A stretch of DNA of 64,000 bases. It comes from Variovorax ginsengisoli (GTDB lineage Bacteria > Pseudomonadota > Gammaproteobacteria > Burkholderiales > Burkholderiaceae_C). Below, in pieces: positions 20,864 to 30,765 of this stretch; the first letter of the stretch is position 1, and each line of letters begins with the position of its first letter. The stretch spans positions 919,570 through 983,569 of the forward strand of contig NZ_RCZJ01000002.1 in NCBI RefSeq assembly GCF_006438845.1. Reading direction: 5' to 3'. Both the position numbers and the translations under genes were made by a program. The notes beneath the pieces are model-generated. The model did not search any database. It was not told the DNA's origin and saw nothing but the letters and a program-made list of their open reading frames with translations.

Positions 20864-23818
20864 ATGACGAAGACCTTGGTAATTGCAGAGAAACCGTCGG
20901 TGGCGCAGGACATCGTCCGCGCCCTCACACCCACGGCCGGCAAGTTCGAGAAGCACGACGAGTACTTCGAGAGCGAGCAGTACGTCGTGACGAGCGCGGT
21001 CGGCCACCTGGTGGAAATCCAGGCGCCGGAGGAGTTCGATGTGAAGCGTGGCAAGTGGAGCTTCGCCAACCTGCCGGTGGTGCCGCCCTATTTCGACCTG
21101 AAGCCGGTCGACAAGACCAAGACGCGCCTGAACGCCGTGGTGAAGCAGGCCAAGCGCAAGGACGTGACGCAGCTCATCAACGCCTGTGACGCGGGCCGCG
21201 AGGGCGAGCTGATCTTCCGGCTGATCGAGCAGTACGCGGGCGGCAACAAGAGCGGGCAGTACGCGTCGCTCGGCAAGCCGGTCAAGCGCCTCTGGCTGCA
21301 GTCGATGACGCCGCAGGCGATCCGTGATGGCTTCGAGTCGCTGCGCACCGAGCAGCAGATGCAAGGCCTGGCCGACGCGGCGCGCTCGCGCTCCGAGGCC
21401 GACTGGCTGGTGGGCATCAACGGCACCCGCGCCATGACGGCCTTCAATTCACGCGACGGCGGCTTCTTCCTGACGACCGTGGGCCGCGTGCAGACGCCCA
21501 CGCTGTCGGTGGTGGTCGAGCGCGAGGAGAAGATCCGCAAATTCGTCAGCCGCGACTACTGGGAAATCCACGGCGCCTTCCAGGCCGAAGCCGGCCAGTA
21601 CCCCGGCAAGTGGTTCGACGCCAACTTCAAGAAACCGCCGCCCGGCCCCGACGGCGTGGCCGACCCCGAGATGCGTGCCGACCGCGTGTGGAGCGAACGC
21701 GAAGCCAAGGACATCGCCGATGCCGCGCGCGGCAAGCCGGCCACCGTCACCGAAGAAAGCAAGCCGACGACGCAGGCCTCGCCGATGCTGTTCGACCTGA
21801 CCTCGCTGCAGCGCGAGGCCAACGGCCGCTTCGGCTTCTCGGCCAAGACCACGCTGGCGCTGGCGCAGAGCCTGTACGAACGCCACAAGGCGCTGACCTA
21901 TCCGCGGACCGACTCGCGCGCGCTGCCCGAGGACTACCTGCCGGTGGTCAAGGACACGATGAAGATGCTGGCCGACAGCGGCATGAAGCACCTCGCGCCC
22001 TTCGCCAAGCAGGCGGTCGACGGCGCTTATGTCAAGCCGAACAAGCGCATCTTCGACAACGCCAAGGTGTCGGATCACTTCGCCATCATCCCGACGCTGC
22101 AGGCCCCGAGCGGCCTGAGCGACGCCGAGCAGAAGCTGTACGACTTCGTCGTGCGGCGCTTCATGTCGGTGTTCTTCCCGAGCGCCGAGTTCCAGGTGAC
22201 GACGCGCATCAGCACGGTCGAAACCAACGGCAAGAAGTACCCCTTCCGCAGCGACGGCAAGGTGCTGGTCAAGCCGGGCTGGCTCGCCATCTACGGCAAG
22301 GAGGCCGTGAACGACGACGACGAGAAGGACGGCAAAAACCTCGTCATCGTGAAGCCGGGCGAGATCGTGCAGACCGAGTCGGCCGAGCTCAAGGCGCTCA
22401 AGACCCGCCCGCCTGCGCGCTACTCCGAAGCCACGCTGCTGGGCGCCATGGAAGGCGCCGGCAAGACCATCGACGACGACGAGCTGCGCGAGGCCATGCA
22501 GGAGAAGGGCCTGGGCACGCCCGCCACGCGCGCGGCCACCATCGAAGGCCTGATCGCCGAGAAGTACATGCTGCGCGAAGGCCGCGAGCTGATTCCGACC
22601 GCCAAGGCCTTTCAACTCATGACGCTGCTGCGCGGGCTGGGCGTGGAGGAGCTCTCCAAGGCCGAGCTGACCGGCGAGTGGGAATACAAGCTCGCGCAGA
22701 TGGAGAAGGGCGCGCTCAGCCGCGAAGCCTTCATGCGCGAGATCGCCGAAATGACGCAGCACATCGTCAAGAAGGCCAAGGAGTACGACCGCGACACGGT
22801 GCCGGGCGACTACGCCACCCTCTCGACGCCCTGCCCCAACTGCAGCGGCATCGTGAAGGAGAACTACCGCCGCTACGCCTGCACCGGCAAGAGCGGCACG
22901 GGCGAAGACGCCTGCGGCTTCTCCTTCGGCAAGTCGCCGGCCGGCCGCACCTTCGAGGTCGCCGAGGCCGAGACGCTCCTGGCGACCAAGCACATCGGCC
23001 CACTGGAAGGCTTCCGCTCCAAGGCGGGCTGGCCCTTCACCGCCGAGATCGTCATCAAGTACGACGCGGAAGAAACCAAGAACTGGAAGCTGGAGTTCGA
23101 CTTCGGCGACGACAAGAACGGCGAGACCGGCGAGATCGTCGACTTCAGCGCGCAGGACACGCTCGGCCCCTGCCCGATCTGCGGCGCACCGGTGTTCGAG
23201 CATGGCGCCAACTACGTCTGCGAGAAGTCGGTGCCGACCGAAGGCCAGCCGACGCCGAGCTGCACCTTCAAGACCGGCAAGGTCATCCTGACGCAGCCGA
23301 TCGAACGCGCGCAAGTCGAGAAGCTCCTGGCCACCGGCAAGACCGACCTGCTCGACAAGTTCGTCTCGATGCGCACCCGCCGTGCCTTCAAGGCCTTCCT
23401 GGCGTGGAACAAGGACGAGGGCAAGGTGACCTTCGAGTTCGCGCCGCGCGAAGGCGGCAGCAAATTCCCGCCGCGCAAGACCTTCGGCAAGGCTGCGCCG
23501 GCCAAGAAGGTCGCGGCCAAGAAGACCGCCGCGGCGAAGACGCCCGCTGCCAAGAAGGCGGCCGCGCCCAAGGCGCCGCGCAAGCCGGGGGCTGGACTGA
23601 AGCCGAGCGACGCGCTGGCTGCGGTGATCGGCGCCGAACCGGTGGCGCGCACCGAAGTCATCAAGAAGCTGTGGGACTACATCAAGGCCAACGGCCTGCA
23701 GGACGCGGCCAACAGGCGCGCCATCAACGCCGACGCCAAGTTGAAACCGGTGTTCGGCAAGGACCAGGTCACGATGTTCGAGCTGGCCGGCATCGTCGGC
23801 AAGCACCTGAGCAGTTGA
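20864..23818 (+). CDS. topB: DNA topoisomerase III with C-terminal H1-like linker and SWIB domain
   Basis: Type IA topoisomerase of 984 residues that relaxes and decatenates DNA through a 5'-phosphotyrosine. The TOPRIM part has VIAEKPSVAQDI and ACDAGREGELIFR, the catalytic Tyr is Y346 in LTYPRTDSR, and zinc-finger-like cysteine clusters follow (about 650-690 and 770-800). After the topoisomerase, a Lys/Ala-rich linker (about 874-908) leads to an SWIB/MDM2-like domain (about 910-984). Start at ATG 20864, six codons inside a slightly longer frame. SWIB is best known from chromatin remodelling and from chlamydial topoisomerase I. Confidence 0.95.
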   Translation: MTKTLVIAEKPSVAQDIVRALTPTAGKFEKHDEYFESEQYVVTSAVGHLVEIQAPEEFDVKRGKWSFANLPVVPPYFDLKPVDKTKTRLNAVVKQAKRKDVTQLINACDAGREGELIFRLIEQYAGGNKSGQYASLGKPVKRLWLQSMTPQAIRDGFESLRTEQQMQGLADAARSRSEADWLVGINGTRAMTAFNSRDGGFFLTTVGRVQTPTLSVVVEREEKIRKFVSRDYWEIHGAFQAEAGQYPGKWFDANFKKPPPGPDGVADPEMRADRVWSEREAKDIADAARGKPATVTEESKPTTQASPMLFDLTSLQREANGRFGFSAKTTLALAQSLYERHKALTYPRTDSRALPEDYLPVVKDTMKMLADSGMKHLAPFAKQAVDGAYVKPNKRIFDNAKVSDHFAIIPTLQAPSGLSDAEQKLYDFVVRRFMSVFFPSAEFQVTTRISTVETNGKKYPFRSDGKVLVKPGWLAIYGKEAVNDDDEKDGKNLVIVKPGEIVQTESAELKALKTRPPARYSEATLLGAMEGAGKTIDDDELREAMQEKGLGTPATRAATIEGLIAEKYMLREGRELIPTAKAFQLMTLLRGLGVEELSKAELTGEWEYKLAQMEKGALSREAFMREIAEMTQHIVKKAKEYDRDTVPGDYATLSTPCPNCSGIVKENYRRYACTGKSGTGEDACGFSFGKSPAGRTFEVAEAETLLATKHIGPLEGFRSKAGWPFTAEIVIKYDAEETKNWKLEFDFGDDKNGETGEIVDFSAQDTLGPCPICGAPVFEHGANYVCEKSVPTEGQPTPSCTFKTGKVILTQPIERAQVEKLLATGKTDLLDKFVSMRTRRAFKAFLAWNKDEGKVTFEFAPREGGSKFPPRKTFGKAAPAKKVAAKKTAAAKTPAAKKAAAPKAPRKPGAGLKPSDALAAVIGAEPVARTEVIKKLWDYIKANGLQDAANRRAINADAKLKPVFGKDQVTMFELAGIVGKHLSS

Positions 23819-23835
23819 ACCCTTTGGAGCCAACC

Positions 23836-24009
23836 ATGACGACCTCGATTCGCTTCTTGCTTGTTCCCGCCCTGCTGACCGCGATGCTGGGCTCGGGCTG
23901 CAGCGGCCTGCCCGCCGGCGACAGCCGCGCCACAGGCACGTCGCGCAGTGGGGTCGAGGTGTTCGGCACTATCGACGCCGGCGTCAGCCGAACCGAGACG
24001 AAGCGCTAG
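23836..24009 (+). CDS. Small predicted lipoprotein
   Basis: A 57-residue protein with a lipoprotein signal: basic start, hydrophobic stretch FLLVPALLTAMLGSG, then Cys22 in the lipobox LGSGC. The mature part is only 36 residues, polar, ending VFGTIDAGVSRTETKR. A TTTGGAGCC ribosome-binding site precedes the ATG, 17 bases after topB. Function unknown. Confidence 0.65.
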   Translation: MTTSIRFLLVPALLTAMLGSGCSGLPAGDSRATGTSRSGVEVFGTIDAGVSRTETKR

Positions 24010-24012
24010 CCG

Positions 24013-24942
24013 TCAGCGGCGCAGCAACGCCTGGCGCAGCATGCGCGCCGCGCGGTCGCGGATCTTGCCCGGCGCGCTGCGGTGCGGCCGATGCGGTTGC
24101 ACCCGCGCCGCGGTACAGGCACCGAGAAAATCGTTGAGGATGGCCGTGTCGTCCACGGTGCTGATGGTGCTGCCAGCGCGGTGGAATTCCGGATGCCACT
24201 GCGTGGCCGCGATGTAGCCGCGCCCGGCACGGCCACTCACGCGCCGGATCGCCTCGGGCACGCGGTCGGGGTAGCTCCAGGCCTCCACTTCGAAGCCCGG
24301 CGCCAGGTCCTTGATGCCCTGGTGATGGATGCTGTTGACCCGCGCGTGCTGAACGCCCGGGTACATGCGCGAGAGGTGCGTGTCCTCGACCAGCACGATG
24401 TCGTGGAAGTTCTGGTCGTAGCTCACCGGGTCGCGGTGGCGCAGCGCGTTGGGATGCTGCGTCTCGATGTCCTGGAACAGCGTGCCGCCGAAAGCCACGT
24501 TGATCAGTTGCAGGCCCCGGCAGACGCCGAAGATCGGCTTGCCGGCCTGCTCGAAGGCCTCGACCAGCGCCAGGTCGTAGAGGTCGCGGATGCGGTCGCC
24601 GATCCAGGCTTCGCGCATCGGCACCTCGCCGTAGCTGCCGGGCCACACATCAGCGCCGCCGTGCATCACGACGCCGTCGAGCCACTCGGCATAGTGCGCG
24701 AGCTTGGTGTCGCCGCGCGCCGTCTCGCCGGTCGGGCAAGGCACCATCACCACCATCGCGCCGGCGGACATGAGCCAGTGCGCGATCGACTGCTCGACGT
24801 ACTGCAGGGTCTTGTTGGTGAACAGCGACCGCGCCGGATCGGCGTGCTGGAAACAGGCGGAAAGACCGATCTTCAGTCGGCCGGCGACGTTCTGGGGCAT
24901 GGCGATGAGCGCTGGCGAAGCGGGGCGGAAACAGGCGTCCAT
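24013..24942 (-). CDS. Class I glutamine amidotransferase-like gamma-glutamyl hydrolase (PuuD-like)
   Basis: Peptidase C26 family member related to PuuD, which hydrolyses gamma-glutamyl-GABA in putrescine degradation. The nucleophile is the Cys in IFGVCRGLQLINV, and the His-Glu of the triad are in QWHPEFH. A metal-free alpha/beta core is expected. 309 residues are counted from the ATG at 24942; a Met 14 codons further in (24900) is an equally plausible start, as neither has a good ribosome site. No other puu genes are nearby, so the substrate is uncertain. It converges with the small lipoprotein gene. Confidence 0.85.
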   Translation of the reverse strand: MDACFRPASPALIAMPQNVAGRLKIGLSACFQHADPARSLFTNKTLQYVEQSIAHWLMSAGAMVVMVPCPTGETARGDTKLAHYAEWLDGVVMHGGADVWPGSYGEVPMREAWIGDRIRDLYDLALVEAFEQAGKPIFGVCRGLQLINVAFGGTLFQDIETQHPNALRHRDPVSYDQNFHDIVLVEDTHLSRMYPGVQHARVNSIHHQGIKDLAPGFEVEAWSYPDRVPEAIRRVSGRAGRGYIAATQWHPEFHRAGSTISTVDDTAILNDFLGACTAARVQPHRPHRSAPGKIRDRAARMLRQALLRR

Positions 24943-25043
24943 TGTGGCGTCGCGACCTCGACTGAGCGAGTCGGACGGCATGCCAAGTATGCTTTCGCGC
25001 TGCACGGCGCACAGAGAACAGCGCCCCTACGAAGGACATTGCG

Positions 25044-26120
25044 ATGAAGACCCTCCAAGGCCCCGGCATCTTCCTGGCCCAGTTCGCCGGCGACACGGCT
25101 CCGTTCAACTCGCTCGACGCCATCGCCGGCTGGGCCGCCGGGCTCGGCTACAAGGGCGTGCAGATCCCGACTTGGGACGCGCGCCTGTTCGACCTGAAGA
25201 AGGCCGCCGAAAGCGCGACGTACTGCGACGAAGTGCAGGGCACGCTCGCGCGGCATGGGCTGCAGATCACCGAACTGTCGACGCACCTGCAAGGGCAACT
25301 GGTGGCGGTGCACCCGGCCTACGACGCCGGCTTCGACGGCTTCGCGGCGCCCGAGGTCCGCGGCAACCCGGCAGCGCGCCAGCAGTGGGCGGTCGAGCAG
25401 CTGATGCTGGCGGCCAAAGCCTCGTCGCGGCTCGGCTTGAAGGCACACGCCACCTTCTCCGGCGCGCTGGCCTGGCCCTACCTCTATTCGTGGCCGCCGC
25501 GACCGCCGGGCCTGATCGACGAGGCATTCGACGAACTCGCGCGCCGCTGGCTGCCGATCCTCAATGCCTTCGACGACGTCGGCGTGGACATCGCCTACGA
25601 GGTTCACCCCGGCGAAGACCTGCACGACGGCGTGAGCTACGAGATGTTCCTGGACAAGGTGGGTCAGCATCCGCGCGCATGCCTGCTCTACGACCCGAGC
25701 CACTTCCTGCTGCAGCAGCTCGACTACCTGGCCTACATCGACCACTACCATGCACGCATCAAGGCCTTCCACGTGAAGGATGCAGAGTTCAACCCGACGG
25801 GCAAACAGGGGGTGTATGGCGGCTTCCAGCCTTGGCTGAACCGTGCCGGCCGCTTTCGTTCGCTGGGCGACGGCCAGGTCGACTTCGGGGCGATCTTCTC
25901 GAAGCTGGCCGCCCACGACTACCCCGGCTGGGCCGTGCTCGAGTGGGAATGCTGCATCAAGCATCCGGAGGACGGCGCGCGCGAAGGCGCCCCCTTCATC
26001 GCCCAGCACATCATCCGCGTCGCCGATCGGGCGTTCGACGACTTCGCCGCGGGCGGCGTGGACGCTGCCGCGAACCGGCGGATGCTCGGTCTTGATCCGA
26101 CACCGGTCCGCGGCGGCTGA
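25044..26120 (+). CDS. Sugar phosphate isomerase/epimerase (xylose isomerase-like TIM barrel)
   Basis: AP-endonuclease-2/xylose-isomerase-like barrel of 358 residues. Metal-ligand candidates at barrel strands are visible: E in DIAYEVHPGED, D and H in LLYDPSHFLLQ, H in IKAFHVKDAEF, and E in AVLEWECCIKH. Homologs act on sugars or inositol derivatives; the substrate cannot be told. Start ATG 25044 has GAAGGA eight bases upstream. It is divergent from the C26-family gene. Confidence 0.85.
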   Translation: MKTLQGPGIFLAQFAGDTAPFNSLDAIAGWAAGLGYKGVQIPTWDARLFDLKKAAESATYCDEVQGTLARHGLQITELSTHLQGQLVAVHPAYDAGFDGFAAPEVRGNPAARQQWAVEQLMLAAKASSRLGLKAHATFSGALAWPYLYSWPPRPPGLIDEAFDELARRWLPILNAFDDVGVDIAYEVHPGEDLHDGVSYEMFLDKVGQHPRACLLYDPSHFLLQQLDYLAYIDHYHARIKAFHVKDAEFNPTGKQGVYGGFQPWLNRAGRFRSLGDGQVDFGAIFSKLAAHDYPGWAVLEWECCIKHPEDGAREGAPFIAQHIIRVADRAFDDFAAGGVDAAANRRMLGLDPTPVRGG

Positions 26121-26451
26121 GGCCTGAATAAAACGCGAGTTAGCAACACTTGTGCCCGATCGGGTAGAATGCGCGGTTCGTTTCGATACCACGACGAAGC
26201 ACTTCGTCATCTTGCCGGCTGACCTGAATTTCCCTCGGATGTCCAGGCTCCTCACTTTCAAACCGGCTCAATACAGTGTGTTGGAGCGCCAAACCGGGCG
26301 CCCATGATTGCCACCACTGCCTTCGTTCCTATTGAAGCGAATTCCGCGCTGTTTGCGCTGCGGGCGTCCTGTCGACGACGTCCTTGCGGCCGGCCCGCGC
26401 CCGTTTTCAATTTTTCAGCGCATTGCGGCGTCGCAATGCGCCAAGGCTTTC
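26121..26451 (+). other. 331-base leader region without a recognised protein gene
   Basis: No convincing protein is encoded here. It contains a possible promoter (TTAGCA at 26140-26145 and a clear TAGAAT -10 at 26165-26170, 19 bases apart), a GC-rich inverted repeat near 26286-26304, a T-rich stretch near 26403-26416, and the perfect hairpin at 26418-26441. If transcription starts near 26177, the small gene at 26452 has a leader of about 275 bases, long enough for RNA-based control. Confidence 0.5.
26418..26441 (+). promoter_or_regulatory. Perfect 10-bp hairpin just before a ribosome-binding site
   Basis: Arms GCGCATTGCG (26418-26427) and CGCAATGCGC (26432-26441) around a GCGT loop. It ends one base before the AAGG Shine-Dalgarno (26443-26446) of the gene starting at 26452, so folding could affect ribosome access. 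It could also be a protein-binding palindrome. Confidence 0.6.
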
Positions 26452-26703
26452 ATGGACAACATTCAACACAGCGTGGGCAAGTACCTCGTTTCGCCCCTTG
26501 TCAAGAACCTCGACGACGGCCGCTTCACGGCCGCCGTCTCCATCCGCTCGGGCCGCGGCAGCGGCATGCACGACCGCGTGATGCGCTTCACCCCGCATTT
26601 CGGCAGCCATGCCGCCGCCCTGCGCTACGCCGTCGACGAAGGACTGCACTGGGTGCGCGAACGCACTGCCGTCCGACCGGCTTCCACGACTTGCGCCGCT
26701 TGA
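26452..26703 (+). CDS. Small conserved-type hypothetical protein upstream of IF-1
   Basis: An 83-residue protein, starting MDNIQHSVGKYLVSPLVK, with a mixed charged sequence and no signal peptide or membrane segment. The ATG at 26452 is preceded by AAGG and by the perfect hairpin. The middle part (DDGRFTAAVSIRSGRGSG) looks like beta strands. It is followed by infA 50 bases downstream in the same direction. Not recognised; position suggests a role with the translation and helicase genes that follow. Confidence 0.6.
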   Translation: MDNIQHSVGKYLVSPLVKNLDDGRFTAAVSIRSGRGSGMHDRVMRFTPHFGSHAAALRYAVDEGLHWVRERTAVRPASTTCAA

Positions 26704-26753
26704 GCGGCTCCCGGTTTTTCATCATCATCACGACAACTATTCAGAGGTAATTC

Positions 26754-27017
26754 ATGGCCAAGGAAGAACTGATCGAAATGAACGGCGCAGTGACCGAAGT
26801 GCTGCCCGACTCGCGCTACCGCGTCACGCTGGACAACGGTCACCAGCTGATCGCCTACAGCGGAGGCAAGATGCGCAAGCACCACATCCGCATCCTGGCG
26901 GGCGACAAGGTGTCGCTCGAACTCTCGCCCTACGACCTGACCAAGGGCCGGATCACCTTCCGCCACCTGGAACGCCGCGGCCCGCCGCCGGTCAACAGCG
27001 GCGCCCAGCGTCGTTGA
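26754..27017 (+). CDS. infA: Translation initiation factor IF-1 (second, long form)
   Basis: OB-fold initiation factor that binds the 30S A site. The 87-residue chain has the family core, [23 protein letters not shown] then [31 protein letters not shown], and a C-terminal extension beyond the usual 72 residues ([14 protein letters not shown]). In Burkholderiales such copies outside the ribosomal-protein operon accompany RNA helicase or cold-shock genes. AGAGG lies seven bases before the ATG. dbpA begins 14 bases downstream. Confidence 0.93.
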   Translation: MAKEELIEMNGAVTEVLPDSRYRVTLDNGHQLIAYSGGKMRKHHIRILAGDKVSLELSPYDLTKGRITFRHLERRGPPPVNSGAQRR

Positions 27018-27030
27018 TCGAAGCCATCCA

Positions 27031-28428
<1,398 letters not shown>

Positions 28429-28463
28429 TTACGCCCTTCGATTCCTTTTTTATCCGAGCTACC

Positions 28464-28634
28464 ATGCCCAAGAAAATCCGCACCGAGGCAGACCGCATTG
28501 CCACTCCCGCCCCCACGCCGCTGGCGGGCTACAGCATCCCCAAGTCCGGTGGCGGCCAGAAGGTCAGCCTCGAGCGCGGCACCTCGACCCGTAGCAAGAA
28601 GAACCCCGGCAAGCGCCCCAAGAAAGGCGGTTGA
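28464..28634 (+). CDS. Small basic hypothetical protein
   Basis: A 56-residue, strongly basic protein starting MPKKIRTEADR and ending SKKNPGKRPKKGG, with a Pro/Ala-rich middle. It has no hydrophobic segment and looks intrinsically disordered, suited to nucleic-acid contact. It follows dbpA by 35 bases and is closed by a strong terminator at 28689. Function unknown; probably the last gene of the IF-1/DbpA transcript. Confidence 0.65.
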   Translation: MPKKIRTEADRIATPAPTPLAGYSIPKSGGGQKVSLERGTSTRSKKNPGKRPKKGG

Positions 28635-28688
28635 AGGCACGCGAGGCCAACGCCTTCGCGCCTTCGTCTCTTTGCCGCTTCCGTAATG

Positions 28689-28713
28689 AACGCGCCCCAA
28701 CGGGCGCGTTTTT
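28689..28713 (+). terminator. Rho-independent terminator of the infA-dbpA cluster
   Basis: Perfect 9-bp stem, AACGCGCCC with GGGCGCGTT, around a CAAC loop, followed directly by more T residues on the plus strand. Confidence 0.9.
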
Positions 28714-28735
28714 CATTGCGGGGCGCGCCGCGCGA

Positions 28736-28751
28736 TCTACCGCGCGGTAGA
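28736..28751. promoter_or_regulatory. Perfect 16-base palindrome, possible operator of the liv operon
   Basis: TCTACCGCGCGGTAGA reads the same on both strands. It sits 122 bases before livH and just after the upstream terminator, the position of a promoter-proximal operator. TetR-type regulators bind sites of this shape, but no such gene is nearby. Confidence 0.4.
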
Positions 28752-28873
28752 AGTCGCCAACGCGACGCGACTGCGGGCAAACCTCAGTCGACCCATCACC
28801 GACCGGTCCCCACAATTCTTCGTTTGAGCCCGACACCCATGGCAGCGGTGGCGGGCGCCTCTCGAGGATCGAT

Positions 28874-29743
28874 GTGGAACTCTTCTTCCAGCAATTCCTG
28901 AACGGCCTCACGGTCGGCGGCGTGTACAGCCTGGTCGCCCTCGGGCTGACGCTGGTGTACGGCATCCTGCACGTGCCCAACTTCGCGCACGGTGCCTTCT
29001 ACATGTCGGGCGCCTTCGCCGGCTACTACTTCATGGTGAAGCTGGGCTTGAACTACTGGGTGGCCATGGCCGGGGCTGCGGTGGTGGTGGCGCTGATCGC
29101 GATGCTGGCCGACCGGCTGGTGTTCCACCCGCTGCGCAACGCGCCCGAGTTGCACGACATGATCGCGGCCATCGGCATCCTGCTGTTCCTGGAGGCCGGC
29201 GCCCAGGCGATGTTCGGTGCCGACTTTCATCGCATGCCCACGCCCTACGGCCAGATCGTCGAGATCTTCGGCCTCACGGCGCCGCTGCAGCGCCTGCTGA
29301 TCATCGCCGGCGCGTTCTCGCTGATGATCGTGCTGCACCTGTTCCTCACGCGCACCGTCACCGGCTCGACCATCATCGCGATGGCGCAGAACCCGCAGGG
29401 CGCGGCGCTGGTAGGCATCGACGCCACCCGCGTGAAGCTGCTGGTGTTCGCGATCTCCGGCGCGCTTGCCGCCATTGCAGCGGTGCTCTACGCGCCCATC
29501 AACCTGGTCTATCCGGCGATGGGGCACCTGGTGATCACCAAGGCCTTCGTCATCATCATCCTCGGCGGCATGGGCAGTTTTCCCGGCGCCATCGTGGGCG
29601 GACTGATCATCGGTCTGGCCGAGAGCTTCGGCGGCTTCTACTTCTCGACCGACTACAAGGACATCATTGCCTTCATCCTGCTGGTGGTGATCCTGTCATT
29701 CCGTCCGCAGGGCCTGTTCACGCCGAAGGGGGCGCGGGCATGA
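28874..29743 (+). CDS. livH: Branched-chain amino acid ABC transporter permease LivH
   Basis: Membrane subunit of a HAAT-family importer, 289 residues with about eight hydrophobic segments. Family signatures include NGLTVGGVYSLVALGLTLVYGILHVPNFAHG at the N-terminus and the conserved loop AMAQNPQGAALVGIDATRVKLL that contacts the ATPases. The start is GTG at 28874. The stop overlaps livM by four bases. First gene of livHMGFK. Confidence 0.93.
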   Translation: MELFFQQFLNGLTVGGVYSLVALGLTLVYGILHVPNFAHGAFYMSGAFAGYYFMVKLGLNYWVAMAGAAVVVALIAMLADRLVFHPLRNAPELHDMIAAIGILLFLEAGAQAMFGADFHRMPTPYGQIVEIFGLTAPLQRLLIIAGAFSLMIVLHLFLTRTVTGSTIIAMAQNPQGAALVGIDATRVKLLVFAISGALAAIAAVLYAPINLVYPAMGHLVITKAFVIIILGGMGSFPGAIVGGLIIGLAESFGGFYFSTDYKDIIAFILLVVILSFRPQGLFTPKGARA

Positions 29744-30765
29744 GGTGGCTCGAAGGAAAGACGGGCTGGGCGCTGCTGGCCCTGGTGGCACTGCTGTTCC
29801 CGCTCTTCGCGCAGAACAACTACCTGATCTCGGTCGCCACGCAGACCTTCATCATGGCGATCGCCGCGCTGGGGCTGAACCTCATCACCGGCTACACCGG
29901 CCAGTTCAATCTGGCGCATGGCGCCTTCATGGCAGTGGGTGCGTACACGGTGGGCATCCTCACGGTCGACCACCAGGTGCCTTTCTGGATCGCTTTTCTG
30001 CTCGCAGGCTGCGTGACCGCGCTGCTGGGTTACTTCGTCGGCCTGCTTTCGCTGCGCCTGAAGGGCCACTACTTTTCGATCTTCACGCTGTGCGTGAGCT
30101 ACATCATGTTCCTGCTCATCGAAAAGTGGGAAAGCCTCACGCACGGGCCGGTGGGCATCATGGGCATCCCGGCACCGACGGGCATCGGGCCGCTGCAGTT
30201 CGGCACGCCGCTGTCGCAGTACTACCTGGTGCTGGCCTTTTTGGTGCTGGGCATCTGGATCATGGCGCGCATCGTGCGGTCGCTGCTGGGCCGCAGCTTC
30301 ATGGCCGTGCGCAACAGCGACGAGCTGGCCGAGGCGCTGGGCATCGACCTGATGCGCACCAAGACGCTGTCCTTCGTGCTGTCGGTGGTCTATGCCGGCT
30401 TCGCCGGTGCGCTCTATGCGGGCCAAGTGCGCTTTCTCGGTCCCGACCTGGCGAGCGAAGTCGTCACCTTCGACCTCGTGATGTTCGTGCTGGTGGGCGG
30501 CGTCGGCACGCTGCTCGGCCCGCTGGTGGGCACGGTGCTCGTCACCTATCTCACGCAGAGCCTGCAGTTCCTCCAGGACTACCGCATGGTCGTGTTCGGC
30601 CCGCTGCTGATCGCGCTGATCATCTTCATGCCGGACGGACTGGTCGGCACCTGGCTCAAGCGGCGTGCCCGGCGCGCCGATGCACAGGCTTCGGCCGCCA
30701 AAGATGCGGCCGGCGCAACCGCCACGCCGATCGCGCCCGCCAAGGAGGGCCGTTCGCATGCTTGA
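29740..30765 (+). CDS. livM: Branched-chain amino acid ABC transporter permease LivM
   Basis: Second permease, 341 residues. It shows the LivM motif GLNLITGYTGQFNLAHGAFM near residue 45 and the cytoplasmic loop VRNSDELAEALGIDLMRTKTL. The C-terminal 35 residues are Ala-rich and polar, more than usual. It overlaps livH by four bases and livG by eight, so translation of the operon is tightly coupled. Confidence 0.93.
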   Translation: MRWLEGKTGWALLALVALLFPLFAQNNYLISVATQTFIMAIAALGLNLITGYTGQFNLAHGAFMAVGAYTVGILTVDHQVPFWIAFLLAGCVTALLGYFVGLLSLRLKGHYFSIFTLCVSYIMFLLIEKWESLTHGPVGIMGIPAPTGIGPLQFGTPLSQYYLVLAFLVLGIWIMARIVRSLLGRSFMAVRNSDELAEALGIDLMRTKTLSFVLSVVYAGFAGALYAGQVRFLGPDLASEVVTFDLVMFVLVGGVGTLLGPLVGTVLVTYLTQSLQFLQDYRMVVFGPLLIALIIFMPDGLVGTWLKRRARRADAQASAAKDAAGATATPIAPAKEGRSHA

